Source of the DNA: Amycolatopsis vastitatis
GTDB taxonomy: Bacteria > Actinomycetota > Actinomycetes > Mycobacteriales > Pseudonocardiaceae
Length of the DNA: 64,000 nt
Reading direction: 5' to 3'
NCBI RefSeq assembly: GCF_002234595.1
Contig: NZ_NMUL01000043.1
Coordinates: 62,001-126,000 of the forward strand
The position numbers and the translations under genes were made by a program. The notes under the pieces were generated by a model, which did no database searches, was not told where the DNA came from, and saw nothing but the letters and a program-made list of their open reading frames with translations. Of this stretch, positions 52,042 through 59,451 are shown piece by piece; the stretch's first letter is position 1; every line of letters starts with the position of its first letter.

Positions 52042-52391
52042 AGGACCGAGCGGACCGTTTCGGGGTCGCGGGCGACGACCGTCGTGCCGTCGTCGGCCGT
52101 GATGATCGGCCGCTGGATCAGCTTCGGGTACTCGGCCAGGGCGTCGATCCAGCGGGAGCGGTCTTCGGGCGTGCGCCCCCACGTCTTCAGGCCGAGGTCC
52201 TTCGAGATCGGCTCGGTGGTGCGCGCGATGTCCCACGGCTCGAGCCCGAGGCGCTTCAGGACGTCTTCGAGCTCCGCCGCGGTCGGCGGGTCCTCGAGGT
52301 AGCGGCGCACGGTGTACTCCGCGCCCGCCTCGTCCAGCATCGACACCGCGGACCGGCACTTCGAGCACGACGGGTTGATCCAGATCTCCAC
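52038..52391 (-). CDS. ArsC/Spx-family protein (arsenate reductase-like)
   Basis: A 117-residue thioredoxin-fold protein with the CxxC motif in NPSCSKCRSA (residues 7-16) and the C-terminal LIQRPIITADDGTTVVARDPE, typical of ArsC-like reductases. No arsenite pump or ArsR gene is near, so a general redox role is as likely as arsenate reduction. GTG start with TAAGCT 7 nt upstream; leaderless. It is divergent from a TetR gene. Confidence 0.88.
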   Translation of the reverse strand: MEIWINPSCSKCRSAVSMLDEAGAEYTVRRYLEDPPTAAELEDVLKRLGLEPWDIARTTEPISKDLGLKTWGRTPEDRSRWIDALAEYPKLIQRPIITADDGTTVVARDPETVRSVL

Positions 52392-52398
52392 GGGCGGC

Positions 52399-52439
52399 AG
52401 CTTACCGCGCTGGTTTTGGAGCACGTGTTCTGTTACTGT
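52399..52439. promoter_or_regulatory. Promoters and palindrome between ArsC-like and TetR genes
   Basis: Minus strand TAAGCT (52404-52399) precedes the ArsC-like GTG by 7 nt. Plus strand TACTGT (52434-52439) precedes the TetR ATG by 6 nt. Between them GAGCACGTGTTC (52419-52430) is a near-perfect palindrome around CACGTG and is a candidate operator for the TetR protein. Confidence 0.55.
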
Positions 52440-52445
52440 CGCGGC

Positions 52446-53039
52446 ATGCCCAGACCCCGCGTCCACGACCTCGACGCCCTGCTCGACGTCGCCGAGCGGC
52501 TCGTCGCCTCCTCGACGGAAGTGACTGTGCGTGGCCTGTCCGCGGCCGCGGGCGTGCCGAACGGGACGATCTACCACGCGTTCGGCTCGCTCAGCGCCGT
52601 GCTCGCCCGGGCCTGGCTGCGGGCCGCCACCGCGTTCCTCGACCTGCAGACATCGCTGGTGGACCAGGCTTCTTCGCCGGTCGAGGCCGTCGTCGCGGCG
52701 GCGGACACGCCCGCGGCGTTCGCCTCCCTGCGTCCCGACGGGGCTCGGATGCTGCTCAAGATCCGAGGAGACCGGCTCTTCGGGCCCGAACTGCCCGACG
52801 AACTGGCGGAAGCCCTGCACGCGGTGGACAAGCGGCTGGTCGCACTGCTCGGCCGGCTCGCCCGGCAGCTGTGGGACCGCGGGGACGGCCTGGCCGTCGA
52901 GGTGATCACGACGTGCGTCGTCGACCTGCCGACCGCGTTCTTCCGCCGCGACCTCACCGACCCCCTGGTGCGCGAAAGGCTGGCCGCCGCCGTGCGGGCC
53001 GTGCTGACCGTGCCCCCACGAGAAAAGGACCGACCGTGA
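52446..53039 (+). CDS. TetR-family regulator
   Basis: A 197-residue regulator; the HTH is in VTVRGLSAAAGVPNGTIYHAFGSLSAVL. ATG start with TACTGT 6 nt upstream, probably leaderless. Its stop overlaps the start of the crotonase gene (GTGA), so they are one operon. It probably represses this operon through the CACGTG palindrome; the ligand could be an acyl-CoA given the partner, but that is a guess. Confidence 0.9.
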   Translation: MPRPRVHDLDALLDVAERLVASSTEVTVRGLSAAAGVPNGTIYHAFGSLSAVLARAWLRAATAFLDLQTSLVDQASSPVEAVVAAADTPAAFASLRPDGARMLLKIRGDRLFGPELPDELAEALHAVDKRLVALLGRLARQLWDRGDGLAVEVITTCVVDLPTAFFRRDLTDPLVRERLAAAVRAVLTVPPREKDRP

Positions 53040-53656
53040 CCGTTTCCGTACTTGACATGGGCGACGACGAAAACCGGTTCTCGCCGGACTGGCTGCAGCG
53101 CGTTCATTCCTTTTTGGACGGTATCGAGGGCGCGCTGGTGACCACCGGCGGCGGCAAGTTCTACTCGAACGGGCTCGACCTCGAATGGCTGACGGCCCAC
53201 GGAGACCAGGCGTCCCGGTACGTCACTGACGTGCAGGAGCTGTTCGCGCGCGTGCTGACGCTGCCGGTGCCGACGGTCGCGGCGATCAACGGCCACGCGT
53301 TCGGCGCGGGCGCGATGCTGGCGATGGCGCACGACTTCCGCGTGATGCGGTCCGACCGCGGCTACTTCTGCTTCCCGGAAGCGGACATCGACATCCCGTT
53401 CACACCGGGGATGGCGGCACTGATCCAGGGCAAGCTGACGCCGGCCGCGGCGATCGCGTCGATGACAACGGGACGGCGCTTCGGCGGGCTGGACGCGCTG
53501 GAAACCGGGCTGGTGGACGAGATCGCGGCCGAGGGCGAGGTGGTCAAGGTGGCGAGCGAACGGGTCCGGGCGCTGGCGGGCAAGGACCGCGGCACGCTGG
53601 GCGCGATCAAGGCGACGATGTTCGCCCCGGCCGTGGCGGCGCTGCGCGCGGGGTAG
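53036..53656 (+). CDS. Enoyl-CoA hydratase/isomerase (crotonase) family protein
   Basis: A 206-residue crotonase, shorter than the usual 255-260. The oxyanion-hole segments are present (GKFYSNGLDLEW and INGHAFGAGAM), and PEADIDIPFTPGM covers the active-site region. The two catalytic glutamates of true hydratases are not both in place, which suits an isomerase or a related reaction. It is coupled to the TetR gene and followed by a hairpin. Confidence 0.85.
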   Translation: MTVSVLDMGDDENRFSPDWLQRVHSFLDGIEGALVTTGGGKFYSNGLDLEWLTAHGDQASRYVTDVQELFARVLTLPVPTVAAINGHAFGAGAMLAMAHDFRVMRSDRGYFCFPEADIDIPFTPGMAALIQGKLTPAAAIASMTTGRRFGGLDALETGLVDEIAAEGEVVKVASERVRALAGKDRGTLGAIKATMFAPAVAALRAG

Positions 53657-53662
53657 GCCTCC

Positions 53663-53691
53663 GGCCCCCGGTTTCCAGCTTACCGGGGGCC
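53663..53691 (+). terminator. Hairpin terminator after the crotonase gene
   Basis: A perfect 10-bp stem GGCCCCCGGT with a 9-nt loop, 7 bp after the stop codon. Confidence 0.75.
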
Positions 53692-53752
53692 ACCGACAGT
53701 TCCGGGCGATCGCCGGAGCTCGAAGTTCGTGATGACCACCTCGAGGTGGCCC

Positions 53753-54997
53753 TCACGTCCTTGTGCACTTGGCGAGGCGGCGGCGCAGGTGGGTGCGTTC
53801 CGGTTCGGTTCCGGCGAGAGCCAGGGCTTCGCGGTACGCCACGGCCGCTTCGGAAGTACGGCCGAGGCGGGACAGCAGGTCGCCCCGCGCCGCCGGGAAC
53901 GGGCTGTACTCGCGCAGACGAGGTTCTCCGGCCAGGGAGTCCAAAAGCGCCAGTCCCGCCGCCGGGCCGTCGCGCATCGCTACCGCGACCGCCCGGTTCA
54001 GCTCCACCACCGGTGACGGCGCCAGCCCGCGCAGCACGTCGTAGAGCGCGACGATCTGCGGCCAGTCCGTGCTCGCCACGTCCGGTGCCTCGTCGTGCAG
54101 GGCCGCGATCGCCGCCTGGACGCCGTACCAGCCGGGCGGGCCACCGGACAACGCGACCACCACCAGCGCCGCCCCCTCCTCGATCATCGCGCGGTCCCAG
54201 CGGCCGCGGTCCTGGTCGTCGAGCAGGACCAGGTCGCCGTCCGGGCCGGTGCGGGCGTCGCGGCGCGCGTGGATCAGCAGCATCAGCGCCAGCAGGCCCG
54301 CGACCTCCCGCTCCCCCGGCAGCAGCCGCCGCAGGATCCCGGCCAGCCGGATCGCCTCCTCCGCCAGGTCGAGCCGCTGCAGGTCCGGCCCCGAACTCGC
54401 CGCGTACCCCTCGGTGAAGATCGAGTAGACGACCTGGAGCACCCCCGGCAGCCGGCCGGGCAGCTCGTCGGCGTCCGGGACCCGGAACGGGATCCGCAGC
54501 GTGCGGATCCGGTTCTTCGCCCGCACGATCCGCTTCCCCATCGTCGCGCTCGGCACCAGGAACGCCCGCGCCACCTCCGGCGTGGTCAGCCCGGCGAGGC
54601 AGCGCAACGTCAGCGCCGCGCGGTCCTCGGCGGGCAGCGCCGGGTGGGCGCAGGTGAAGAACAGCTGGAGCCGCTCGTCCGGCAGCTCGCCGTCCGGGGA
54701 CTCACGCGCGGGCGCCGCGCGCTCGGCCTCGACCTGCAGCACCGCGAGCCGGGCCGCGTAGGCCTGGTCGCGGCGCAGCCGGTCGACGGCCTTGCGCCGC
54801 GCCGTCGTCATCAGCCAGGCACCCGGCTTCGGCGGCACGCCCTCGGCGGGCCAGCGCACCAGCGCGGCTTCGATCGCCTCCGACGTCACCTCCTCGGCCA
54901 GGTCGAGGTCGCCGAACCGCCGGACGAGCGCGGCGAGCAACAGCCCGCGTTCCTCCCGGAACACGGCCTCGACCGAGGAGGCCGCCCGCCCCGCCAC
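53753..54997 (-). CDS. ECF sigma factor, ECF42 group (with C-terminal TPR-like domain)
   Basis: A 414-residue sigma factor. Residues 1-175 hold sigma region 2 (VRRFGDLDLAEEVTSEAIEAAL) and region 4 (LTLRCLAGLTTPEVARAFLVP). The long C-terminal extension (DUF6596/TPR-like, about 180-414) is typical of ECF42, which has no anti-sigma partner and is associated with DGPF/YCII proteins. A DGPF gene lies just upstream on the same strand. GTG 54997 is chosen, 6 bp after that gene's stop. The extension probably controls activity. Confidence 0.92.
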   Translation of the reverse strand: MAGRAASSVEAVFREERGLLLAALVRRFGDLDLAEEVTSEAIEAALVRWPAEGVPPKPGAWLMTTARRKAVDRLRRDQAYAARLAVLQVEAERAAPARESPDGELPDERLQLFFTCAHPALPAEDRAALTLRCLAGLTTPEVARAFLVPSATMGKRIVRAKNRIRTLRIPFRVPDADELPGRLPGVLQVVYSIFTEGYAASSGPDLQRLDLAEEAIRLAGILRRLLPGEREVAGLLALMLLIHARRDARTGPDGDLVLLDDQDRGRWDRAMIEEGAALVVVALSGGPPGWYGVQAAIAALHDEAPDVASTDWPQIVALYDVLRGLAPSPVVELNRAVAVAMRDGPAAGLALLDSLAGEPRLREYSPFPAARGDLLSRLGRTSEAAVAYREALALAGTEPERTHLRRRLAKCTRT

Positions 54998-55002
54998 CGC
55001 GG

Positions 55003-55353
55003 TCAGCCTTCGAAGTCGGCGAGCGGCCGCACGACGATCGACCCGCCGTCGCGGGCACCCGGGCAGCGCGCCGCCCAGTCGAGCGCGACGTCGAAGTCCG
55101 GCACGTCCAGGACGAAGTAACCGCCGAGGACTTCGCGGGACTCGGCGAACGGCCCGTCGGTGACGATCCGCTCGCCGTCCTCGGTCACGCGGACCGCGGC
55201 GGCCGTGGTGAAGTCGGCGAGCGCGTTCCCGCCGACGTGGACGCCGGCCTCCTTGAGCGCCTTGTCGAACAGCATCCAGTCCTCGGGCGTGCTGCAGCCC
55301 GTGGGCGCGCCGCCGGCGTCGAGCGCGGCGTTGATCAGCATCAGGTACTTCAT
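55003..55353 (-). CDS. YCII/DGPF-domain protein
   Basis: A 116-residue protein with MKYLMLI at the N-terminus and the DGPF motif itself (VTDGPFAES). Typical partners are ECF42 sigma factors; the function is unknown, though a ferredoxin-like fold is known for YCII. AGGAGG precedes the ATG. It is 5 bp upstream of the sigma gene, in one operon. Confidence 0.9.
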   Translation of the reverse strand: MKYLMLINAALDAGGAPTGCSTPEDWMLFDKALKEAGVHVGGNALADFTTAAAVRVTEDGERIVTDGPFAESREVLGGYFVLDVPDFDVALDWAARCPGARDGGSIVVRPLADFEG

Positions 55354-55390
55354 GGTTCCTCCTGAGTCGGTTGCCGTACGCCAGCACTAC

Positions 55391-55414
55391 GAACGACGGC
55401 CGGCCCCTTGGACA
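55391..55414 (-). promoter_or_regulatory. Candidate ECF42-type promoter of the DGPF-sigma operon
   Basis: On the minus strand TGTCCA (55414-55409) is followed after 13 nt by CGTTC (55395-55391). ECF42 targets are reported with TGTCGA-like -35 and CG[AT]TC-like -10 elements. One base differs in the -35. The other DGPF gene has a similar pair. Confidence 0.45.
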
Positions 55415-55437
55415 CCCTCTTCGCCGGAATTTTCTCA

Positions 55438-55478
55438 TGTCAAGAAAGTTTGACACGATGTCTGGTTTGTTTTACCTT
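55438..55478 (+). promoter_or_regulatory. Consensus leaderless promoter with overlapping operator
   Basis: TTGACA (55450-55455), 17-nt spacer, TACCTT (55473-55478), then 6 nt to GTG 55485. A perfect inverted repeat TGTCAA/TTGACA (55438-55443 and 55450-55455) overlaps the -35, so a bound repressor would block it. The XRE protein encoded second in the operon is the likely binder. Confidence 0.7.
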
Positions 55479-55484
55479 GACGAG

Positions 55485-55907
55485 GTGACACACGAAGAGA
55501 AACGCGCATGGATCCTCGGGATCGCCGCGGTAGCGAGTTACGCGGTCTACCTCGTCCTGGTCCTCGGCCGGACGAGCGGACGTCGACTGGCCGACGTCCC
55601 CTATGTCGCGACTCTGCTCTGGACGGTCGGCGCGTCGATCGTCGCCACGATCATCGCGAACATCCTCGTCGCGGTGATCTCGAAAGACGGCCGGAAGGAC
55701 CAGCGGGACCGCGAGATCGGCCGGTTCGGCGAGTACGTCGGCCACTCGTTCGTCGTCGTCGGCGCCGTCGCGGCCATGCTGCTCGCGATGGCCGAGGCGC
55801 CGCCCTTCTGGATCGCCAACGCCGTCTACCTCGCGTTCACGCTTTCGGCGATCCTCGGCTCGGTCGCCCGGATCTTCGCCTACCGCCGGGGCTTCCAGCC
55901 GTGGTGA
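55485..55907 (+). CDS. Four-TM membrane protein
   Basis: A 140-residue protein with four hydrophobic segments (about residues 8-26, 38-61, 85-101 and 107-125) and a charged loop between the second and third (SKDGRKDQRDREIGRFGEY). It resembles small membrane proteins commonly paired with a short XRE regulator (DUF2178-like). GTG 55485 fits the consensus promoter upstream. Its stop overlaps the XRE start (GTGA). Role unknown. Confidence 0.8.
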   Translation: MTHEEKRAWILGIAAVASYAVYLVLVLGRTSGRRLADVPYVATLLWTVGASIVATIIANILVAVISKDGRKDQRDREIGRFGEYVGHSFVVVGAVAAMLLAMAEAPPFWIANAVYLAFTLSAILGSVARIFAYRRGFQPW

Positions 55908-56125
55908 AACCGACCCGCGTCACCAACTCGCTCCGCGCCCTCCGGTTCACGCACGGCCAGATGACCCAGGCCGAGCTCGCCACCAAGATCGGCGTCACCC
56001 GCCAGACCGTCATCGCCATCGAGCAGGGCCGCTACTCGCCTTCGCTGGAAATGGCGTTCCAGATCGCGCACGTGTTCGGGGTTCCGCTCGAAGACGTGTT
56101 CCAGTACCCGGAGGAGTCCTCGTGA
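55904..56125 (+). CDS. Short XRE-family HTH regulator
   Basis: A 73-residue protein that is almost wholly an XRE HTH (MTQAELATKIGVTRQTVIAIEQGRYSP), ending FGVPLEDVFQYPEE. This size and motif are typical of YgzD-like regulators paired with a membrane protein. It overlaps both neighbours by 4 bp, so three genes are translated as a unit. It probably represses the operon at the TGTCAA/TTGACA repeat. Confidence 0.9.
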   Translation: MKPTRVTNSLRALRFTHGQMTQAELATKIGVTRQTVIAIEQGRYSPSLEMAFQIAHVFGVPLEDVFQYPEESS

Positions 56126-57084
56126 AAGCCCTCGTCCAAGACCACTACGGAAGTCCCGGCGTCCTCGGGCTGACCGACCTCGCGAGACCGGCGCCCGGGC
56201 CCGGCGAGGTCGTGGTGCGCGTGCACGCGGCCGGCGTCGACCCGGGCGTCTGGCACCTGACCACCGGGCAGCCCTACCTGCTGCGCCTGCTCGGCTTCGG
56301 CCTGCGCGCGCCGAAGAACCCGGTGCGGGGCCTCGACTTCGCGGGCACGGTCGAGGAAACCGGCGACGGCGTCACGAAGTTCCGGCCCGGCGACGAGGTG
56401 TTCGGCACGGGCGAAGGCTCGTTCGCCGAGTACACCGTGGGCCGGGAGGATCTCCTTGCCGCGAAACCCGCCCGGCTCTCGTTCGAGCAGGCGGCGGCCG
56501 TCGCGATCTCCGGGTGCACCGCCCTACAGGGCCTGCGCGACGCCGGCCGCGTCCGGCCGGGCCAGTCCGTCCTGGTGATCGGCGCGGCGGGCGGCGTCGG
56601 GTCGTTCGCGGTGCAGCTGGCCAAGCACTTCGGCGCCGAGGTCACCGCGGTGTGCAGCACGGGCAAGATTGACCTCGTCCGCGCGCTCGGCGCCGACCAC
56701 GTCGTGGACTACACGCGCGCCGACTTCGCCGAGCGCCGCCACGACCTGATCCTCGACACCGCGGGCCTGCGCTCGGTACACCACCTGCGCCGGGCGCTGA
56801 CGCCGCGCGGCACGCTCGTGATCGTCGGCGGCGAAGGCGGCAAGTGGCTCGGCGGCGTCCAGCGGGTGTTCCGGGCGGCACTGCTGAACCCGTTCGTCCG
56901 GCACCGGCTGCGCGGGCTCGTCTGCCAGGTCCGCGGCGCGGACCTCGAGGTGCTGCGCGAGACGATCGAGGCCGGGCGGGTCACTCCGCTGCTCGACCGG
57001 GCGTACCCGCTCGCCGACGCCGTGGCCGCGATCGACTACGTCCACAGAGGACACTCGGCGGGCAAGGTCGTGCTCACGCTCTGA
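56122..57084 (+). CDS. NAD(P)-dependent medium-chain dehydrogenase, quinone reductase-like
   Basis: A 320-residue MDR protein without the structural zinc cysteines. The nucleotide motif is LVIGAAGGVGSFAVQLAKHFGA (split at 20 residues: VLVIGAAGGVGSFAVQLAKH). The N-terminal GroES-like domain has GLDFAGTVEETGDGVTKF. It most resembles quinone oxidoreductase or zeta-crystallin types. GTG start overlaps the XRE stop. Its 3' end overlaps the convergent M48 gene by 11 bp. Confidence 0.88.
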   Translation: MKALVQDHYGSPGVLGLTDLARPAPGPGEVVVRVHAAGVDPGVWHLTTGQPYLLRLLGFGLRAPKNPVRGLDFAGTVEETGDGVTKFRPGDEVFGTGEGSFAEYTVGREDLLAAKPARLSFEQAAAVAISGCTALQGLRDAGRVRPGQSVLVIGAAGGVGSFAVQLAKHFGAEVTAVCSTGKIDLVRALGADHVVDYTRADFAERRHDLILDTAGLRSVHHLRRALTPRGTLVIVGGEGGKWLGGVQRVFRAALLNPFVRHRLRGLVCQVRGADLEVLRETIEAGRVTPLLDRAYPLADAVAAIDYVHRGHSAGKVVLTL

Positions 57085-57952
57085 AGCCGCGGTCCCGCAG
57101 CCGCTTGATCCGGTCGATGTGGGCCGGGTGGCCGGCCAGCAGCCGCGCCCACATCCGCCGCTCGTCGCCGCCGCCGGCCCGGATCCACTCCCGGAACAGC
57201 GTGATCAGCTCCGGGCCGTAGCCCAGCCGCGCGGCCATCAGGTCCGCCCGGTACTCGCCGAGCCGTTTCGACCAGGCCAGCACCGGGCCGAGCAGCGGCG
57301 CCAACAGCAGCCACGGGTCGAGGAAGGCGAGCGCGGTGAGGATGCCGAGCGTCAGCAGCACGGTGACGAGGACGGCCACCGACCGCCCGAAGGCGGCGAA
57401 CGCGCGCCCGACGTACGGGACGGCCAGTGCGAGCAGCCGGACCAGCCGGGCGAGCAGCCGGGCCGGGAGTTCCAGCCACCAGACGTACAGCGAGAGCCGG
57501 GTGTGCCCGGCGAGGTGGTGGCCGAGTTCGTGCGCCAGGATCGCTTCCAGGCTCGGCGGCGGCAGCTCCAGAGCGGTCCGCGTGACGGCGACGGTCCGGC
57601 CACCGGCGGCGAAAGCGTTGAGTTCGCGAGACCGGTCGACCCACAGCCGGTAGCGAGCACCGTCCACCCCCGCGGCGGCGCACACGGCCTGCCAGCCCGG
57701 GGTGAGCCGCGCGAGCTCCCGCGCGGTCGGCTGCCGCAGGCCGAAGGTCAGCGGCAGCAGGAAGTGTTCGAACACGGGCACGAAGGTGATCCCGCCGAGC
57801 AGCGCCCAGCAGGCGGGGAGGACCCAGAAGTACCCGGGCCAGGCGAGCTTCCCGAGGAGGGCGAGCACGAGCAGGCTGCCGGCGACGACGGGGACAGCCA
57901 GCACGACGGCGAGCACGGCGGACAGATCGGGCCGGGACCGGTCTCCGCTCAA
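57074..57952 (-). CDS. M48-type membrane metalloprotease
   Basis: A 292-residue protease. The zinc motif is HELGHH, the third ligand Glu is in LGEYRADLMAARLGYG, and the C-terminus has the HPAHIDRIKRL of M48 proteins. Membrane segments lie at the N-terminus (two) and between the motifs (two). It resembles HtpX/Ste24-like proteases that clear damaged membrane proteins. I use TTG 57952, which has GGAGAGGAG upstream; the frame extends further but with no better start. Confidence 0.85.
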   Translation of the reverse strand: MSGDRSRPDLSAVLAVVLAVPVVAGSLLVLALLGKLAWPGYFWVLPACWALLGGITFVPVFEHFLLPLTFGLRQPTARELARLTPGWQAVCAAAGVDGARYRLWVDRSRELNAFAAGGRTVAVTRTALELPPPSLEAILAHELGHHLAGHTRLSLYVWWLELPARLLARLVRLLALAVPYVGRAFAAFGRSVAVLVTVLLTLGILTALAFLDPWLLLAPLLGPVLAWSKRLGEYRADLMAARLGYGPELITLFREWIRAGGGDERRMWARLLAGHPAHIDRIKRLRDRGFRA

Positions 57953-58037
57953 GCCCGCTCCTCTCCACCGGCGCAGGAGCCCACCCTGGCCCGAACCGGG
58001 CTCAGGACACAACGCCCCTCCACCGAACGGCGGCTCT

Positions 58038-58862
58038 TCAGCGGAAGGCGTCGGCGTGCGCCTCGGCCCACTGGGCGAAGGTGCGGGCCGGGCGCCCGGT
58101 GACCTCGGCGACCGCCGGGTGCACCGTCGCCTCGTCGAGCGTCCCGCCGACGTAGAACTCCCAGAACGCCTCGACGTACTCGCGCGGCATGCTCGCCTCC
58201 AGCTCGGCGCGCGTCTCGTCGTCCGTCAGGCCGACGGCGTGCAGGTCCCGTCCGAGCACCTCGGCCAGCACGGCGACCTGCTCCGCGGGCCGCATCGCGA
58301 CCGGCCCGGTCAGCTCGTGGATCCGGCCCTCGTGACCGCCGCGGAGGGCGAGGGCCGCCACCGCCGCGATGTCGGCCGGGTCGATGCACGCGGCCGCGAC
58401 CTGCGGGAACTGGACGCGCACCGTGTCTCCTTCGCGCAGCTGCGGCAGCCAGCGCAGGGCGTTCGCCATGAACGCGCGCGGCCGCAGGAACGTCCAGTCC
58501 AGCCCGGACTCGCGCACCGCCCGTTCGGCCAGCGTCATGTACCGCGAGACCGCGTTGTCCAGGTTTTCGAGCGCGGCGGAACCGCCGGACAGCAGCACGA
58601 TCCGCCGCACGCCCGCGTCACGCGCCCTGGCCAGCATGCCCGGCATGTCCTCGTAGCCGGGCAGCAGGAAAACCCCTTCGACGCCCTTGAGCGCGCCATC
58701 GAGGGTGCCGTGATCGTTGAGGTCGCCCACGACGGCCTCGGCACCTTCCGGCAGCTCGGCGTCCGGCCGGCGCACGAGTGCCCGGACCGGCGCCCCCGCC
58801 CCGGTGAGTGCCGCGACCACTTCCGCGCCGACGTTGCCGGTGGCGCCGGTGACCAGGAACAT
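58038..58862 (-). CDS. NmrA-like NAD(P)-binding protein
   Basis: A 274-residue atypical SDR. The dinucleotide motif is VTGATGNVGAEVV at the N-terminus; ALVRRPDAEL follows beta-2; the active-site Tyr is replaced, as in NmrA-type proteins. It may be a redox sensor, a reductase acting on quinones or isoflavone-like substrates, or a regulator. GTAGGAGA precedes the ATG. Confidence 0.85.
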   Translation of the reverse strand: MFLVTGATGNVGAEVVAALTGAGAPVRALVRRPDAELPEGAEAVVGDLNDHGTLDGALKGVEGVFLLPGYEDMPGMLARARDAGVRRIVLLSGGSAALENLDNAVSRYMTLAERAVRESGLDWTFLRPRAFMANALRWLPQLREGDTVRVQFPQVAAACIDPADIAAVAALALRGGHEGRIHELTGPVAMRPAEQVAVLAEVLGRDLHAVGLTDDETRAELEASMPREYVEAFWEFYVGGTLDEATVHPAVAEVTGRPARTFAQWAEAHADAFR

Positions 58863-58914
58863 TCTCCTACCCCCAGATGTCGTCCCGGATCGAGCCTAGC
58901 GCCACCGGCCGCCG

Positions 58915-59286
58915 TCACGCCTGGGCTTCGAGGTCCTCGAACTCGACGACCTGGCGCACCTCGACCTCGATCTCCATGTCGAACAGCTCGACGTACCGCT
59001 TCGCGAACTCGACGGCCTCGGCCCGGTCCGCGGCGTTGATCAGCGCGAAGCCGCCGATGACCTCCTTGGCTTCGGCGAACGGGCCGTCGGTGACGCGGAT
59101 CGCCGCGCCGCGCGGCTTGCGGATCAGCGATCCCTTGTCCGTCTTGTGGACTCCCTCGGCGGTGATCAGGATGCCCTTCTCCGCCGACTCCTGGATGAAC
59201 CCGCCCATCTTCTCGATGAACTCCTGGCTCGGGTTCCACGCCTCCGGGTCGTTCTCGTCGATCCGGTGCATCATGAGGAAACGCAT
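58915..59286 (-). CDS. YCII/DGPF-domain protein
   Basis: A 123-residue protein with MRFLMMH at the N-terminus and the DGPF motif in VTDGPFAEAKEVIGGFALI, the same family as the gene at 55003-55353. It lacks a sigma factor next to it, but its promoter region carries TGTCGA-N14-CGATC, the ECF42 pattern, so it may be a second target of the sigma factor 4 kb away. AAGGAG precedes the ATG. Confidence 0.9.
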   Translation of the reverse strand: MRFLMMHRIDENDPEAWNPSQEFIEKMGGFIQESAEKGILITAEGVHKTDKGSLIRKPRGAAIRVTDGPFAEAKEVIGGFALINAADRAEAVEFAKRYVELFDMEIEVEVRQVVEFEDLEAQA

Positions 59287-59360
59287 GGTCTGCTCCTTGG
59301 TCTTCCTGGCCGGGGTCCGGTTCCCTTCCGGACGCGATGACCGGCCTTCACCCCCGCGTC

Positions 59361-59385
59361 GATCGGCCGCGCGCGGCCCTCGACA
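59361..59385 (-). promoter_or_regulatory. Candidate ECF42-type promoter of the second DGPF gene
   Basis: On the minus strand TGTCGA (59385-59380), 14-nt spacer, then CGATC (59365-59361), 74 nt before the ATG at 59286. TGTCGA is the reported ECF42 -35 element. Confidence 0.5.
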
Positions 59386-59451
59386 TTTCTCCGGGACATT
59401 TTTCCGGGCGGAGTACTGTGACGCGCATCACCCCCTAAGGAAGATCCCGGA

